Origin: Mercurialis annua
Lineage: Eukaryota; Streptophyta; Magnoliopsida; Malpighiales; Euphorbiaceae
Direction: 5' to 3'
Length of the DNA stretch: 64,000 nucleotides
Assembly: GCF_937616625.2 (NCBI RefSeq)
Contig: NC_065574.1
Coordinates: 3,286,001-3,350,000 of the forward strand
The notes beneath the pieces are model-generated. The model was not told the DNA's origin and made no database searches. It saw only the letters and a program-made list of their open reading frames with translations. Shown in pieces: positions 25,101 to 38,906 of this stretch; positions within the stretch are counted from its first letter, which is position 1; each line of letters starts with the position of its first letter. Position numbers and translations under genes: made by a program.

Positions 25101-27995
25101 TTTCAGTCAAATTGTTTTACCAAAATCTGATCAACCGATGAGAGGAACTCCACTTGGTGCGTCACTAATACGACAGTTTTCATTTTTAGAGCCGTCATGA
25201 CACATTCCTGCAAGTACATTTTCAAGTAAGTTATTAAGTTTGCATTCATTTCATGCTTATGAAGAAGTATAGAAATTTTCTTTATTTCTGCCTTACATTG
25301 AATAGAAGAGCTGCGGTATGTGCATCGACTGCACTAAAAGGATCATCAAGGAGATAAATATCAGCATCATTATAGACAGCGCGAGCAAGTTGAATCCTCT
25401 GCTTCTGTCCACCACTCATATTCAGTCCTCTCTGCCCTATTTCTGTGAGGTCTCCATGACTGAAACTATTAATGTCTTTATCTAAAGCGCATGCTTTAAT
25501 AGCCTTATCGTACTTTTCTTGGTCCATTGGCTTGCCATAGAGTATGTTATCGCGTACAGTTCCGCTTTGAATCCAAGAATTTTGAGAAACATAGGCCACG
25601 GTTCCAAATACATTTACCTGATAGCAAACCAAAAGGAGAAAAACTTGTTAGAAATATATGCCAAAACTATATACCGATGCTTTTTGTTTTCATTTTGGTA
25701 CCCACAGTTCCTGAAATCTTAGGAATCTCTCCAAGTATGGCACATAAGAGCGACGATTTTCCAGCGCCAACTGGTCCGCAAATTGCAAATTTTTGTCCCC
25801 ATTTGATATCCAGGTTCACATTTCTCAAAGTTGGCATCATTTGATCAGGATCCCAGCTGAATTTACCATGTTTAATTACAACACTTCCAACGGAGTTGTC
25901 TGATTGAATCGAGCTAATGCTTTCAATCTTGAGTTCATCATCAAGCAGAAAAGTATTAATCCTATCAAAAGAGACCTTAACTTGGATTAGTATAGCAAGG
26001 GACTCCGGTATCATTCTGACAGGCTCACTCATGCTCCTTAATGTTGCAAGTACTGTGAAAATAGTGCTAGCATTTAGTGGTGCACTCCTAAAAAGAGCAC
26101 ATCCAACAAAGATGACAGAAGATACGATTGTCGGAGCCATCCAATACAAGATAGTTCCATAGGCCTTCTTAAACAGCGAATCGGCCAACCATTTGAATTC
26201 AGTATCTCGACGGGCTTCAATGAAACTCTTAAACTTTTCTTCCCATGACTGTAACTTTATGATTTTCATGTTGTTCAAGATCTCGGAAGTAGCTCTAAGT
26301 CGTTCATCTTGAGCAATCATGAACTCTTGCTGGCACTTCTGCAGAAACTTTGCAAATGGCACATTGAGAAGTCCACATATTAGGAGGGGTACTAACCCTA
26401 TAAGTGCACCGAGACCAACAACTCCGAAAAGGATGGCAATGGATAAAAACAATTGCACAACATAAGTCCATGTCGCATGAAACCACCAAGGAAATTCTCC
26501 CATTCTGTAAGCATCTACTGCAATGTAATTCACAATCTCACCCGTTGAATGCCTCCTCCTCGCGTAACTTGAAAGTTTGAGCTGCTTTTGATAGATTGCA
26601 ACCATCAAGGCTGACCTCATTCTCATTCCTGACTGTCTCCCAAGGAAATAGCTGTGCCTTTGAGACAATGACTCCACCAACTTTACAAGCATCAGACATC
26701 CTACAATCGAAAGACCGTGATACAGGTTTTGTTCTTCAAGATTTGAGTACTTTACAAAAGCAAACAGCAGCAGAGGAACAACTGCAACAGCAACAGCTCT
26801 AAGCAAAGCACATACACCTATGACTATATTTTCTTTAAAATGTACACTTGCTACGGCCTTACGAACCAAATTCCCCGTATTGGCCGAGTTTTTTTCTCTT
26901 ACTTGGGACTCCCAAGCATGAGCAAACTTTTGGTAAGCTACTTCAGCTCCATCTTCAGGAACTAAAGAAGGTACATCATCAAGAATTAACGGTTTTGAGT
27001 ATCCTAATCGAAGCAGAGGATTTATCCAAGAAAATGTCAATTTGCTAAGAAAATTAGCATTGACTAATTCCGATTGATCCTTTACCTTCTGTTCTTCTAA
27101 TAGGGGTTCAAACAGTTTGTCATCTGGATCTTGTTCAGAAGCAAAATGGCTTAAGTTTCTAAAAGCACAAACCAGAAGCAAAACGTTCACCGGCCATGGT
27201 AGTACATCAAAAACACGGATGCTCTTCGTTCTTGCTAGAATTTCGACATTTAAAGCCGAAGCCAATACAGAAAAAGACACCCACCAGACAGTAACAACAA
27301 TCCTAATCCATTTGTTTCGTCTAACAAGCAACGAAACTGCAACCGAAATCCAAACTATTCCCCGAACAAGATAAGTCAACCAGGCAAATTGACTCAAACT
27401 ATAGTTTTTATCTATTAGATCCCACAATCCAACACCAAAGAATGCAATACTGATAAGCACACAGCAAACTGAAACTACTACGGCGAACCAGTCCCGTCTA
27501 TTGTTTCCACTAATAACGTGACGATTTCGGATAGAATCCACCAGCAAAAACAGATAGAAAACACCAAGAAACACCAGATTTATCACATCTATGATGCTTT
27601 TTTGTGTGCAAAGAGAATCCAGAGCAAGATTCCTCTCACAGTTCATAGAAAGCTCTCCTGCAATAATTAATAAATTATCACATGGACTAACAATCAGAAG
27701 ATGTGCACTATTGATTATAACAGACAATAAGCTACAGAAAATAAAACATTAAACTCAAAATCAGCATCATCATCATCATGCTCTTTTCAGTATTGTTCTT
27801 GAACTGTTCTATGCATGAAAATTCCAGGATTCTTAAGCTTTAAAGTGAAACTAACGACAAATAAACTCCTGCTTTTAACAAACCAAACAAAAGAACCACT
27901 TCTGAACATACATACTAGAAATTGAGACGGTAATAAAAATCAAGAAACAGAAAGAAAAACAGGTAGCTACCGAGTGAAAACTTCAAGAACGCCAT
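22117..27995 (-). CDS. ABCC8: ABC transporter C family (MRP), ABCC8-like, copy A
   Basis: Twelve exons, 5' to 3': 27971-27995, 25706-27657, 25297-25617, 25121-25207, 24427-25047, 24181-24345, 23803-24097, 23500-23714, 22837-23142, 22645-22708, 22326-22565, 22117-22220; all phases agree, giving 1464 aa. Full-size MRP exporters pump glutathione or glucuronide conjugates and other organic anions, usually at the tonoplast. Order: hydrophobic TMD0 (about 20-200), TMD1, NBD1 with Walker [10 protein letters not shown] (end of exon 2), signature SGGQK (727-731) and LLDD; a Ser/Glu-rich linker; TMD2; NBD2 with GRTGSGKT (1255-1262), signature WSAGQ (1358-1362) and LVLDEA. H-loops VTHQ and VAHR are present. 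The start is the ATG of the 25-bp exon 1, as in copy B. Assignment to ABCC8 is by overall likeness and is less sure than the family. Confidence 0.92.
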
Positions 27996-28190
27996 TGTTG
28001 AAGAGAAACTCGATGGTCAGACAAAGAAGAAGAAGAACTTCAGTTGTAAATTTATAGTAATAATTCCATAATACTCAAAAACATGAATAAAAAGATGCAC
28101 ACCGTTTCAAAATCTTCATCTCATGATTACATGTCCAAACTTTTTTTTCCTTTTAAATTCAGGGCTTACCCCCCTTTTAATAGTCGTGTC

Positions 28191-28656
28191 CTAGGTAGCA
28201 CGGAAACGGAAATAGAAAACGGAAACGATACTAAACGGACACGGAGAAACGGAAGTTTTTCAAAATGAAGGACACGAAACGTGGGAGAAACGTGCAAATA
28301 ACAAAAATATAGGAATATATTTATAAAAATATCATCTAAATATTTATGATAATTAACAGAATGATTCATTTTAATATACTAAATATTTAAAATTTTATAA
28401 ATATATTAAAAATATAAAATAATTCAACACAAATACGTATATTTGATGTATTGTGGGCAATGCGAATGTAAAATTTATGGGTAGCTAGTTAGAATTTTTA
28501 TTTGTATAATAATTTTAATATTTTATACAAATTTTTAATTTTTATTATTTACGGAAACGGCCCGAAACATTTCGTAAGGGTGTTCAAGAGTTTCCGGTTT
28601 CCGAAATGTTTCCGAAATGGAAAACACAATTTTGTCGAAGTTTCCGTACTTCTTAG
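28191..28656. mobile_element. hAT-like non-autonomous element, 466 bp, in the copy A promoter
   Basis: Ends CTAGGTAGCACGGAAACGG and CCGTACTTCTTAG are inverted. The 8-bp flanks GTCGTGTC and ATGGTGTC agree at 6 of 8. A second member is at 62252-62679. It lies about 200 bp upstream of the ABCC copy A ATG; nothing similar stands at that place in copy B. Confidence 0.7.
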
Positions 28657-29994
28657 ATGGTGTCTGTATTAAAAAAATGTTCACATTATATTTTTACACT
28701 ATCAATTTCATTTAAATTAAATTTTTCTGTCCATTTTTATCCATACAAACACATTTAATTCATTGAAATACTTAACGTATTTACAACTATAAACTATCAA
28801 TATGAATATTTTTCAAATATAAATATTCAATGGTTAAAAATATAATAGGTACAAGGATTCAGATGTACTATTATTAAAACTTTGATGATGTCTGTGCTGT
28901 TATTAGAGTCCACGTGTCCAACTCGGAGAATACTCACTTCACACTTGCACCAGATCATACGACATCATTTGAACAACAAACTCACATTTTTTGTCATGTC
29001 CAATTTTGCAGACTATGACATTATGAATGTTTTCTGATATTAAATTACATATTTAGGGTTTACACTTCTTTTCTGATTTAAAATTGCATAAATGTATCAG
29101 TCTTTTTTATTTTAAATACTTTTAATATTTCATTTTTCGTTAAATATATGTTAGATGTAATAGTCAGCTGTCATTTTACAATACTACCTTATTTTTAACA
29201 TACGATAAAAAGATTCCGCCCCCCATTTCAAATTTTCCGCCCCTGCGCTCGTGGGAGGAAATAAGCTGACGACCTTATAAATTTGCTGCCAATACAAGAT
29301 TTTTTGTGATTTTCATATATTCACTATTTATCCTATATATTTATATACATACATTACATCACTTATGAGCCGATTTAAAAGACGGGGTGGACGACCGCTC
29401 TCCCTCTTCCAGAAAATATTCATAAGGCATGGGAAGCTCAGCCCCTCCATCAATGGAGGAGGGGATGTTGAATTTTGATTAACGATGAAGATAAGTTTTT
29501 TTTTTTGGAAAAAAATATGTTTCAGCGGTTTTTTTATTGTAAAAGATATTAAATTCTTTGAATAAATTTTAAATTATGAAATTCTTAAATAATGAGAAAA
29601 ATGAATAATATGAAATCCCTATTTTTTATGAATTTTATATGTATTTTTAAATTTTATTAGTGATATATTTCTATTCTCTGCTATTTCTTATAATATAAAA
29701 ATCAATTTTAGATGAGCAAATACACGTACATAGATACAAAATCTAGTTCAACTAATAGTTTTTTAATTTTTAAGAGGCTGAATGATATTTTTAATTTAAA
29801 AATTAGACTAAATAACATGCCGTTTAAACTAAAAAATAAAAATACAGTCAATGGACATGGTTTGGCCTAAAAAACCAAACAAATTGTTCGGCCAAGAAAA
29901 TTTCAAGCTTCCTGACTAAAAGTTATGGCTTCATAAATATATTTATTTGTATATGGTGAGGAACTTTATTCCAACTTTATCTGCATATTATTAA
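28657..29994. other. 5' flank of ABCC copy A, partly duplicated in copy B
   Basis: About 28885-29160 is colinear with 39683-39960 upstream of copy B, including the G-box. Beyond that it is AT-rich with no gene seen. Confidence 0.65.
28911..28916. promoter_or_regulatory. G-box / ABRE-like CACGTG upstream of ABCC copy A
   Basis: CACGTG in the context GAGTCCACGTGT, about 920 bp upstream of the copy A ATG, part of it being the hAT-like insertion. Conserved upstream of copy B. Binding by bZIP/bHLH factors is inferred. Confidence 0.5.
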
Positions 29995-30366
29995 GGCCTA
30001 ATTATTTAAAAACCCCCCACCTTGTAATATTTTTTCGTTTATACCCTCATGTAGGAAAAAGTTCATTTGTACCTTTTTTTTGATTTTTTGTTTTCATCTC
30101 TACCCTAAAGAGCTAATTTGACCTTTTTTTATTTAGAAAAATATTCAAAATGATGCTTTATATTTAGCTTATATTTTAATTAAACATTAATATTATTAGT
30201 CATTTATAATGTTTTCATCCTTTAATTAATTTAATTTTCAAAAATTTAAATTTTAGGGTAGAGATGAAAATGAAAAATCAAAAAAAGGGTACAAATGAAC
30301 TTTTTCCTACGTGAGGGTATAAACGAAAAAATGTTACAAGGTGAGGGTTTTTTAAGTAATTAGGCC
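29995..30366. mobile_element. MULE-type MITE, 372 bp, copy 2
   Basis: Termini GGCCTAATTATTTAAAAACC, with perfect 9-bp duplications TATTATTAA at 29986-29994 and 30367-30375. Same TIR family as the 6-kb MULE. Confidence 0.9.
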
Positions 30367-30831
30367 TATTATTAATTATGGTCATGCAATTTATGAAGAT
30401 GCAAATAAAAAATATAATTTTTTTAGAAAAGACTAAAATTTATATCACGGCAAGAATATAATTTTCCCATCCAAAAAACATAATAATTTCGTTAAAAACT
30501 ACATGCCTCTCATTAGATGTTCCCCGTCAATAAACATATATATGATGAAATCTGTTTTTCTAACAAATTATCGATGAATTTTTCTTTTCAAAAATATTAT
30601 CCTGACAAAGTATTTGAGATACCTAAAGATAGGCGCGCTTAAAATGCCATTCACTTTTAATAATGATATACTTTTTAATTATTAAGATCAATAATATAAT
30701 TTTAAACTTTTGAGATAATTGAAAAGATCAATGATAATTTTTTGATGCATAATTGCATACTATGGATTTGAAATACGCAATTGTTTAGAGTCTGAAAATA
30801 AACACTTGAATCTATGACGGAAAAAAATTAA

Positions 30832-31278
30832 GCTTAACCGCTTAAAAATCCTCCACTTTTAAAGTTTTTTTTAATTGCATCATGACGTAGAAAAATTCTC
30901 TTAGAATCCTTCAATTTTTAGATTCTTTTTCAATTGTACCCCAAAGTATTAAATTGACCTATTTTCACATGAAAAATTTTAAAATAATCTTTCATTTTTA
31001 ATCTATATTTTAATTAAATACTAATATTATTAATAATGTAAAAAATTATTCTTTCTAAAATTATATCCAATAACTTTTTAAAATCAAAACTATAAAAAAA
31101 TTTCAATTTAGGGTACAATTGAAAAAAAATCTAAAGGTGGGGGAATTTTGAGAGGATTTTCCTACGTCAGGGTGCAATTGGAATGAAATTTAAAGGTGGG
31201 AGGGTTTTGAGAGAGTTTTCCCAACGTCAGGGTGCAATTGAAAAAAAAAAAAGTAAAGGGCTTTTGAGTGATTAGGCC
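30832..31278. mobile_element. Diverged MITE related to the MULE family
   Basis: The right end reads ATTAGGCC and the left GCTTAACCGCTTAAAAATCC. The arms repeat TCAGGGTGCAATTG motifs as in the MULE MITEs. No clean target duplication; the right arm holds an internal repeat of about 70 bp. Confidence 0.55.
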
Positions 31279-31639
31279 AAAAAACTATTAAAACGTGAGA
31301 TACAATTTTTTGCTACACAAACATCATATTTTACTACTCTGTAAAAAAAAAAATTACTCCAAATTCATCAAAAGATGTACTATAATATGCTAAAATAAAT
31401 ATATATTTTGAATTTATAACATGATATACCAATATTATAATCGATGTTTGACATAAATTCTATAGGCCTTCTCATAAAATATAAATATTAATATAAGAAA
31501 TAGAAAAATAATCATAAATTTTATATTTCAAACAAAACAAAAAATTTAAAACTAAATTTTAAAATTTCAAAACCAAACCGATAAAATTTAAATTTATAAT
31601 TGAATTAAACTTCATTGATTTAGTTGGTAATAGCTAGGC

Positions 31640-32160
31640 TGCTACTACTTGTTCTCTTAAACGGCCACTGTTCAGACTTTGATATTGTATATAATTCATC
31701 TGTGTCATAATAGCTTAATGATTTAGGAAATCTCGTATCATAAAAGAGAACTAAAAATAAATTAGTGACAGATTATTCATTTAATCTATCAATCTGAAAT
31801 TATCAAATACAAAAAGAGTTTTTTTGTGAATAAAAAGAATTTTTTTATAGTATACTTCAAAATGGTTAATTCTGTTTTTTATTGACTTTTTAATATTAAA
31901 CATCTACATGTGTAAATCTGATGAGTGATGACAAGTGACAACAACAGTCGATCAAATCATGGGAGAGATATAAAGTGCAAATAATTAATTAAAGAGGGCC
32001 CTCATAATTAAATAAATAAAAGTCCTACCTCAACTTAAAAGTCAAAATCATTAGATACTACTCCCATGATATTGTTGCCTGGCACTATTCATATTTATCA
32101 CAAGATAATAGAGAGAGAAACCCAGAAATTTATGCCTGCTAATTTAATTAATTAAAATTA
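31640..32160. repeat. Duplicated 3' flank of the ABCC unit (copy B)
   Basis: Colinear with 63110-63620 and, in pieces, with 47815-47865 and 54360-54485. Shared blocks include GGGAGAGATATAAAGTGCAA and TAGCTTAATGATTTAGGAAA. It marks the ends of repeated ABCC units. No gene inside. Confidence 0.75.
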
Positions 32161-32825
32161 TTGAAAAATTCCAAAATCAAGTTAAATATAGCTAAATCTA
32201 AATCTAAATCTACCCAATAAAATAATTAAGATTCATTTGATAAAAAATTAGAAACTACTAAGTCTATTAGACTTCAATGAATGAATGAACTTAAACAATG
32301 ATTATGTTATTTTTAATAATACTGATATGGTTAATTAATCAATTAAAGAGGCTACCACAACTTAAATTTTAAAAATCACTTATTAACTTAGCAATATTAA
32401 ACACCAACTTTCAGCTTTTAATAATTCAAAACACCAATAATTTTCTAACAATTGTTAACTCAATCAGAAATTCAACTAGAAAGCTTACTTTTCTTTTGGT
32501 ACAAGGAAATGAGATAAAAGCCTAAAAGAAATTAAAACTGAATATTTTTATTGGAAGAAATGCCGTATATAGCTGATAGGTTAAATTTTCGACCTAAACC
32601 TATCAAACATCACAATAAATATTCAAATTAAAATTTTAATAGGTTCAATTTTCAACCCGATAAAAATTATGAAACCGAAACTAAATCATAACAATTACAT
32701 CGGTTATTTCGATCTATAAACTGAATGCTTTTTCACCCTTAATCTCTGTTTATTATGATCCCATTTACCTCAAACTTAACTTGAAAGGCAAGCTACTCCG
32801 CCAATTGCTTGCAAAATCCGTTTAT

Positions 32826-35800
32826 CTAAGAGTTAACCCGGCAACTAGACCAGTACTCAGCTACAAGCTTAGAAAAAATAGATTCCGTCTCCATCAACTT
32901 TGAAGGTTCATCATACTCCAACAATTCCCCTGCACGTCAATTAAATTTATTATTCGGACCACCTATGTAACGCACGAAACAGAATTCTTTGAACGAGTAA
33001 ATGCTCTAAACGGAGTGAGTTTCAAAAGTGCTTCCGAAAATGAAAATGAAATGCTAAAACGTAGAATACGAGAAGTTTTAGTGCTGCATAGCTGAGCACG
33101 GAATTCTAGTTAATTCAAGGAAAAGAAAACTTACCATAAGAAAGGACCATGACCATGTCACTGTCTATCACAGTCGGAACTCTATGAGCAACGGTTATAA
33201 CCGTACATTTTGAGAATTCTTGTCTGATAATCTTTTGAATAATTGCATCTGTAGCAGAATCAATGGAAGCAGTGGCTTCATCTAGAACTAGAATTTTGTT
33301 TCTTTTTAGGAGTACTCTTCCCAAGCAAAATAGTTGGCGTTGTCCGGCGCTCCAATTTTCGCCTTCATCGCTCACTTCAAATTTATATTTAAATTCAATA
33401 AATTAGAAAGCATCATCTAATTATCACTTCACTGCAAAAACTAATCTAACTTTTGCATGCATACTAACCTAACGAGTCTAGCTGATTAGGTATGCTACTA
33501 ATTGTTGTCTTAAGCTGACACTTCTCCAAAGCCTGCGTATACATGTTATTCAATCGAAATTTGTGAGGTAATAAGCCCGTACGGAACCAAATTTGTTTGT
33601 ATATAGAATTAAAAAAGGGTTCAATAAGAATGGTATTGTTTACCTCCCATATTTGATGGTCAGAGTATAGGCCTAAAGGATCGAGATTAGTTCGAACACT
33701 ACCCCGAAACAGTGTTGGTTCTTGAGGAATGATGCTTAGCTTTGTCCTCAAATCTTTAAGACCTATAGAACATATGTCAAGTCCATCTATAAGAATTTGG
33801 CCACTTGCAGGCTCTACTAACCGAAACAAAGCACTGATTAATGTTGTTTTTCCGCTTCCTGTTCTCCCTACAACTCCAACTCTTGTCCCTTCATCGAATA
33901 CGCAACTGATTCCTTTCAGAACTAGCGGAGCATTCGGACGGTATCTTATCTGAAGAATCAAAGTAAAACAAAATAAGTTATCATAGTTACAACAGGAGAA
34001 ACTGAGAAGCACGTTTATATTTGCTCTTTGAAAAGCCAAATTTTCCATACTGGTAAACTATATGTTGCACGGAAACTTGTCCGGATTTTATGGTTTATGT
34101 TTCATATATCGTTTTTATTTTTCGAACACTTTTGAAATTTCAAAACTTTAAAATTTATAACCTATTCTTGTAAAAGAACATATTTTGCCATTTTTCCTTT
34201 CAGCATTTCCGTTTCGAAGTTTCTATTTTTAATGCAACATAGTGTAATGAGCTTTTACTCAATGGTACTAATACAAAAGCAGTCATATTAAGGTTTTTCT
34301 CACCTTCAGCTCTTGAAGCTCTATTCTACCCTGGAAAGGCCAGGAAGATGGTGGCCTACTGTTCTCCAAAATAGCCGGCGGTTCTGGCGGAATGTGCATG
34401 AACTGCTTGATCCTTTCAACTGATATAATATAGTTTGCTAAATTGCAATACCAACGGGACATGAAAACTGTGTTGCTAGTAAGAGACAACGCATAAGACA
34501 ATGAAAGTCCGACGAGCCCTGCAATCCGAACAGAGGTTTATATATACGGATCTGGATCGACTTTTCAATACTTATGAAACTCAATTATTCCTGACAATGT
34601 AATTCTACCTGGAGCGATGGTGCCTTTCGGAAGAAATACAAGCAAAAGAGCAGCGGTGAGTAGAGTTGCATTCTGCATAGCCTCTATCCGTATAATAAGC
34701 CATTCCATTGCTCCATTAGATAGGAAGAAAAGAACAGCATCTTTATCTACTAGCTTTATGTAATTCTGAAAGAACCTATCCACCGTTTTGAACGCTCTTA
34801 TCGTAACAACACCAAGTGATGTTTCGGCTGCGTAGTTCATGACAGGGGCTTTTGTAGTACCATTGATCCTTATCAATTCTCTTGCGGAAGCCAAATAATA
34901 ATCCTGAAAGCAGAAAAAAATGTCAAGCTGTTAAAATTTATAATAAACTAGAAAAATGTCAAGGATTTGACAATTAAATTCATTTACCTGAACATATTTT
35001 GTACCAACTATAGCAAGGAATGCTACAATCAGAACTTGCCATGTGACCGAAGCCATAATTACTACGGTAGCTGTAATTTCCATAAAAGCAGCAGCAGCAT
35101 AAATATAGGCTAAAGGAATATCAAAATCCAATATGCTAAGATCGGATGAAGCCTGCAAATTACAAGAACCGATATTAAGTCTAGCAGTTTGCTTTGTTTC
35201 TACCTCACATGTTTAAGTTAAGTATATATATTCTTACGCGTGTCAGAATCCGTCCAACTGGGGTAGAATCAAAGAAGAGCATTGGAGCTTTAAAGATTGC
35301 ATTAGTGAAGCAAGAGAAGAAGGATTTAGAAGCTTTTAATCCAAGAAGGACTGCAAAATATGTCCTCAAATATACAAAAATAGAACTGACTGTCGATATC
35401 AACGTGTAAACGCCAATTAAGACGCTGCTTTTGATGTTCGGAATCTGTATAGCATATGCTAGCCAATAAGTTGCAGCAGCTTGAAGAGCAGAAAAACCAC
35501 TTACAGATAATATTGATAGGCAAGCAAATAATGTCCCCTTCGAGACAATGACGTAATCAAGAAACGGCTTCCATCCAAAGTCACCAATGCCCTTTTCTTC
35601 TTCTTCTGTTAGTTGCACTCCTGTCATATCCTTTAGAATAGTTTCTCCTTCACTGTTCCGATTAGCAGGATTCGACACATTATAAACCTCTTGCCTTATT
35701 ATATCTTCTGTATACGAATCTTCTTGAGGTTGGTCACTTGAGGGTCCTGATCCTGTCATTGAATCCTTATGAGCATTCACAAGCTGTTCAAATGCTGTAC

Positions 35801-38800
35801 CGGCTGTCAAGAGTTCTTCATAGCTTCCTAATTGAGTGATTATCCCACCTTCCATAACCTGTTAAAAAAAGCAAACCCGGATTGAGTGACTTACATGTTA
35901 TGAACACATATTTTCATTCAAATTGTTTTACCAGAATCTGGTCGACCGATGAGAGGAACTCCACTTGGTGCGTCACTAATACGACAGTTTTCATTTTTAG
36001 AGCCGTCATGACACAGTCCTGCAAGTACATTTCGAGTAAGTTAACAATTTTGCATTTATTTCATGCTTATATAGAAGTATAGAAAATTCTCTTTGATTCT
36101 GCCTTACATTGAATAGAAGAGCTGCGGTATGTGCATCGACTGCACTAAAAGGATCATCAAGGAGATAAATATCAGCATCGTTGTAGACAGCGCGAGCAAG
36201 TTGAATTCTCTGCTTCTGTCCACCACTCATATTCAGTCCTCTCTGCCCTATTTCTGTGAGGTCTCCATGACTGAAACTGTTAATGTCTTTATCTAAAGCG
36301 CATGCTTTGATAGCCTTATCGTACTTTTCTTGATCCATTGGCTTGCCATAGAGTATGTTATCGCGTACAGTTCCGCTTTGAATCCAAGAATTTTGAGAAA
36401 CATAGGCCACGGTTCCAAATACATTTACCTGATAGCAAACCAAAAGGAGAAAAACTTTTTAGAAATATATTCCAAAACTGTATACTGTTACTTTTTGCGT
36501 TCATTTTGGTACTCACAGTTCCTGAAATCTTAGGAATCTCTCCAAGTATGGCACATAAGAGCGACGATTTTCCAGCGCCAACTGGTCCGCAAATTGCAAA
36601 TTTTTGTCCCCATTTGATATCCAGGTTCACATTTCTCAAAGTTGGCATCATTTGATCAGGATCCCAGCTGAATTTACCTTGTTTGATTACAACACTCCCA
36701 ACTGAGTTGTCTGATGGAATCGAGCTAATGCTTTCAATCTTGAGCTCATCATCAAGCAGAAAAGTATTAATCCTGTCAAAAGAGACCTTAACTTGGATTA
36801 GTATAGCAAGGGACTCCGGTATCATTCTGACAGGCTCACTCATGCTCCTTAATGTTGCAAGTACTGTGAAAATGGTGCTGGCATTTAGTGGTGCACTCCT
36901 AAAAAGGGCGCATCCAACAAAGATGACAGAAGACACGACTGTCGGAGCCATCCAATACAAGATAGTTCCATAACTCTTCTTAAACTGTGAATCGGCCAAC
37001 CATTTGAATTCAGTATCTCGGCGGGCTTCAATGAAACTCTTAAACTTTTCTTCCCATGATTGTAACTTTATGATTTTCATGCTGTTCAAGATCTCAGAAG
37101 TAGCTCTAAGTCGCTCATCTTGAGCAATCATGAACTCTTGTTGGCACTTCTGCAGAAATTTTGCAAATGGGACATTGAGAAGTCCACATATTAGGAGTGG
37201 TACTAATCCTATAAGTGCACCGAGACCAACAACTCCGAAAAGGATGGCAATGGATAAAAACAATTGCACAACATAAGTCCAAGTTGCATGAAACCACCAA
37301 GGAAATTCTCCCATTCTGTAAGCATCTACTGCAATGTAATTCACAATCTCACCCGTCGAATGCCTCCGCCTTGCGTAACTTGAAAGTTTGAGCTGCTTTT
37401 GATAGACTGCCACCATTAAAGCTGATCTCATTCTCATTCCTGATTGTCTCCCGAGGAAATAGCTGTGCCTTTGAGACAATGACTCCACCAACTTTACAAG
37501 CATTAAACATCCTACAATCGAGAGACCATGATACAGGTTCTCTTCTTCAAGATTCGAATAGTTTACGAAAGCAAATAGCAGCAGAGGAACAACTGCCACA
37601 GCAATTGCCCGAAGCAAAGCAAACACACCTATGACTATATTTTCTTTAAAATGTACGTTTCTCACCGCCTCAATAACCAAATTCCTTGTATTGATCGAGT
37701 TTTTTCCTCTTACAAGGGACTCCCAAGCATGAGCAAACTTTTGGTAAGCTACATCAGCTCCATCTTCAGGAACTAAAGAAGGTACATCTTCAAGATCTAA
37801 CGGTTTTGAGTAGCCTAATCTAAGCAGAGGATTTATCCAAGAAAATGTCAATTTGCTAAGAAAACTAGCATTGGCTAATTCCGATTGATCCTTTACCTTC
37901 CATTCTCCTATTAGAGGTTCAAATAGATTTTTATCCGCGTCTTGTTCAGAAGCAAAAAAACTCAAGTTTCTAAAAGCACAAACCAGAAGCAAAAAGTTCA
38001 CAGGCCATGGTAATATATCAAGAACATGAATACTATTCGTTCTTACTAGAATTTCGATATTTAAAGCCGAAGCTAATAAAGAAAAGGACACCCACCAGAC
38101 AGTAACCACAATCCAAATCCATTTGTTTCTCTTAACAAGCAACGAAACTGCAAGCGAAATCCAAACTATTCCCCTAACAAGATAAGTCAACCAGCCAAAT
38201 TGACTAAAACTATAGCTTTTATCTATTAGATCCCATAATCCAACACCAAAGAATACAATACTGATAAGCACACAGCAACCTGAAACTACTATTGCGAACC
38301 AGTCCCGTCTATTGCTGCGACTAATAACGTGACGTTTTCGGATAGAATCTACCAACAAAAACAGATAGAAGACACCAAGAAACACCAAATTTATCACATC
38401 TATGATGGTTCTTTGTGTGCAAAGAGAACCCAGACCAAGAATCCTTTCACAATTCATAGAAAGCTCTCCTGCAATAATCAAAAACCATAATTCATGAATT
38501 AGGAGAATAATATACACAATTAGGCGGTGAAACATAATTATTTTCCATAGTGCAGTGGATTTGACAAGAGATAAGTGTAAAACGATTCTATTTAATTTCC
38601 GCATATTCTAACATGTTCTGTTGATTAGAACAGACAATAAGCAACAAAACATAAAATTTAAAACTAGGATAATAAGTAACAAAACATGAAACTTAAACTT
38701 CAAAATCATCATCACTGTTCCTGAATTGGAAAAGATTACTGTTCTATGCATGAAAAATTCAAGAAACCTTTAATAAAGAGAAACTAACGACAATCAACAA

Positions 38801-38906
38801 ACCAACCACTTCTGAACATACATGCAAGAAACTGAGATGGTAATAAAAATCAAGAAACAGTTAAAAAACAGGTAGCTATACCAACTGATGACTCCAAGAA
38901 CGCCAT
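32826..38906 (-). CDS. ABCC8: ABC transporter C family (MRP), ABCC8-like, copy B
   Basis: Tandem duplicate of copy A with 12 exons of the same lengths: 38882-38906, 36517-38468, 36108-36428, 35932-36018, 35238-35858, 34988-35152, 34609-34903, 34304-34518, 33644-33949, 33469-33532, 33135-33374, 32826-32929; 1464 aa, no stop or frameshift. Walker A ([17 protein letters not shown]), signatures (SGGQK, WSAGQ), Walker B and H-loop residues are all kept, so it should be an active full-size exporter. By eye it differs from copy A at about 49 of the first roughly 325 residues after MNCER but only about 7 of the next 340, and again more in the last exon. Open sequence upstream of exon 2 (to 38604) is readable intron, not coding: the 25-bp first exon MAFLESSV is conserved with copy A. 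The two copies may differ in N-terminal regulation rather than catalysis. Confidence 0.92.

Noticed and set aside
33533..33643. Read-through of the intron between ABCC exons 9 and 10 in copy B
   Set aside because: The intron happens to lack stops, but donor and acceptor are conserved with copy A, where exon lengths match exactly.
38469..38604. Upstream start for ABCC copy B beginning MRKLNR
   Set aside because: This is open intron. Both copies share a 25-bp coding exon 1 that splices in phase to the acceptor at 38468.
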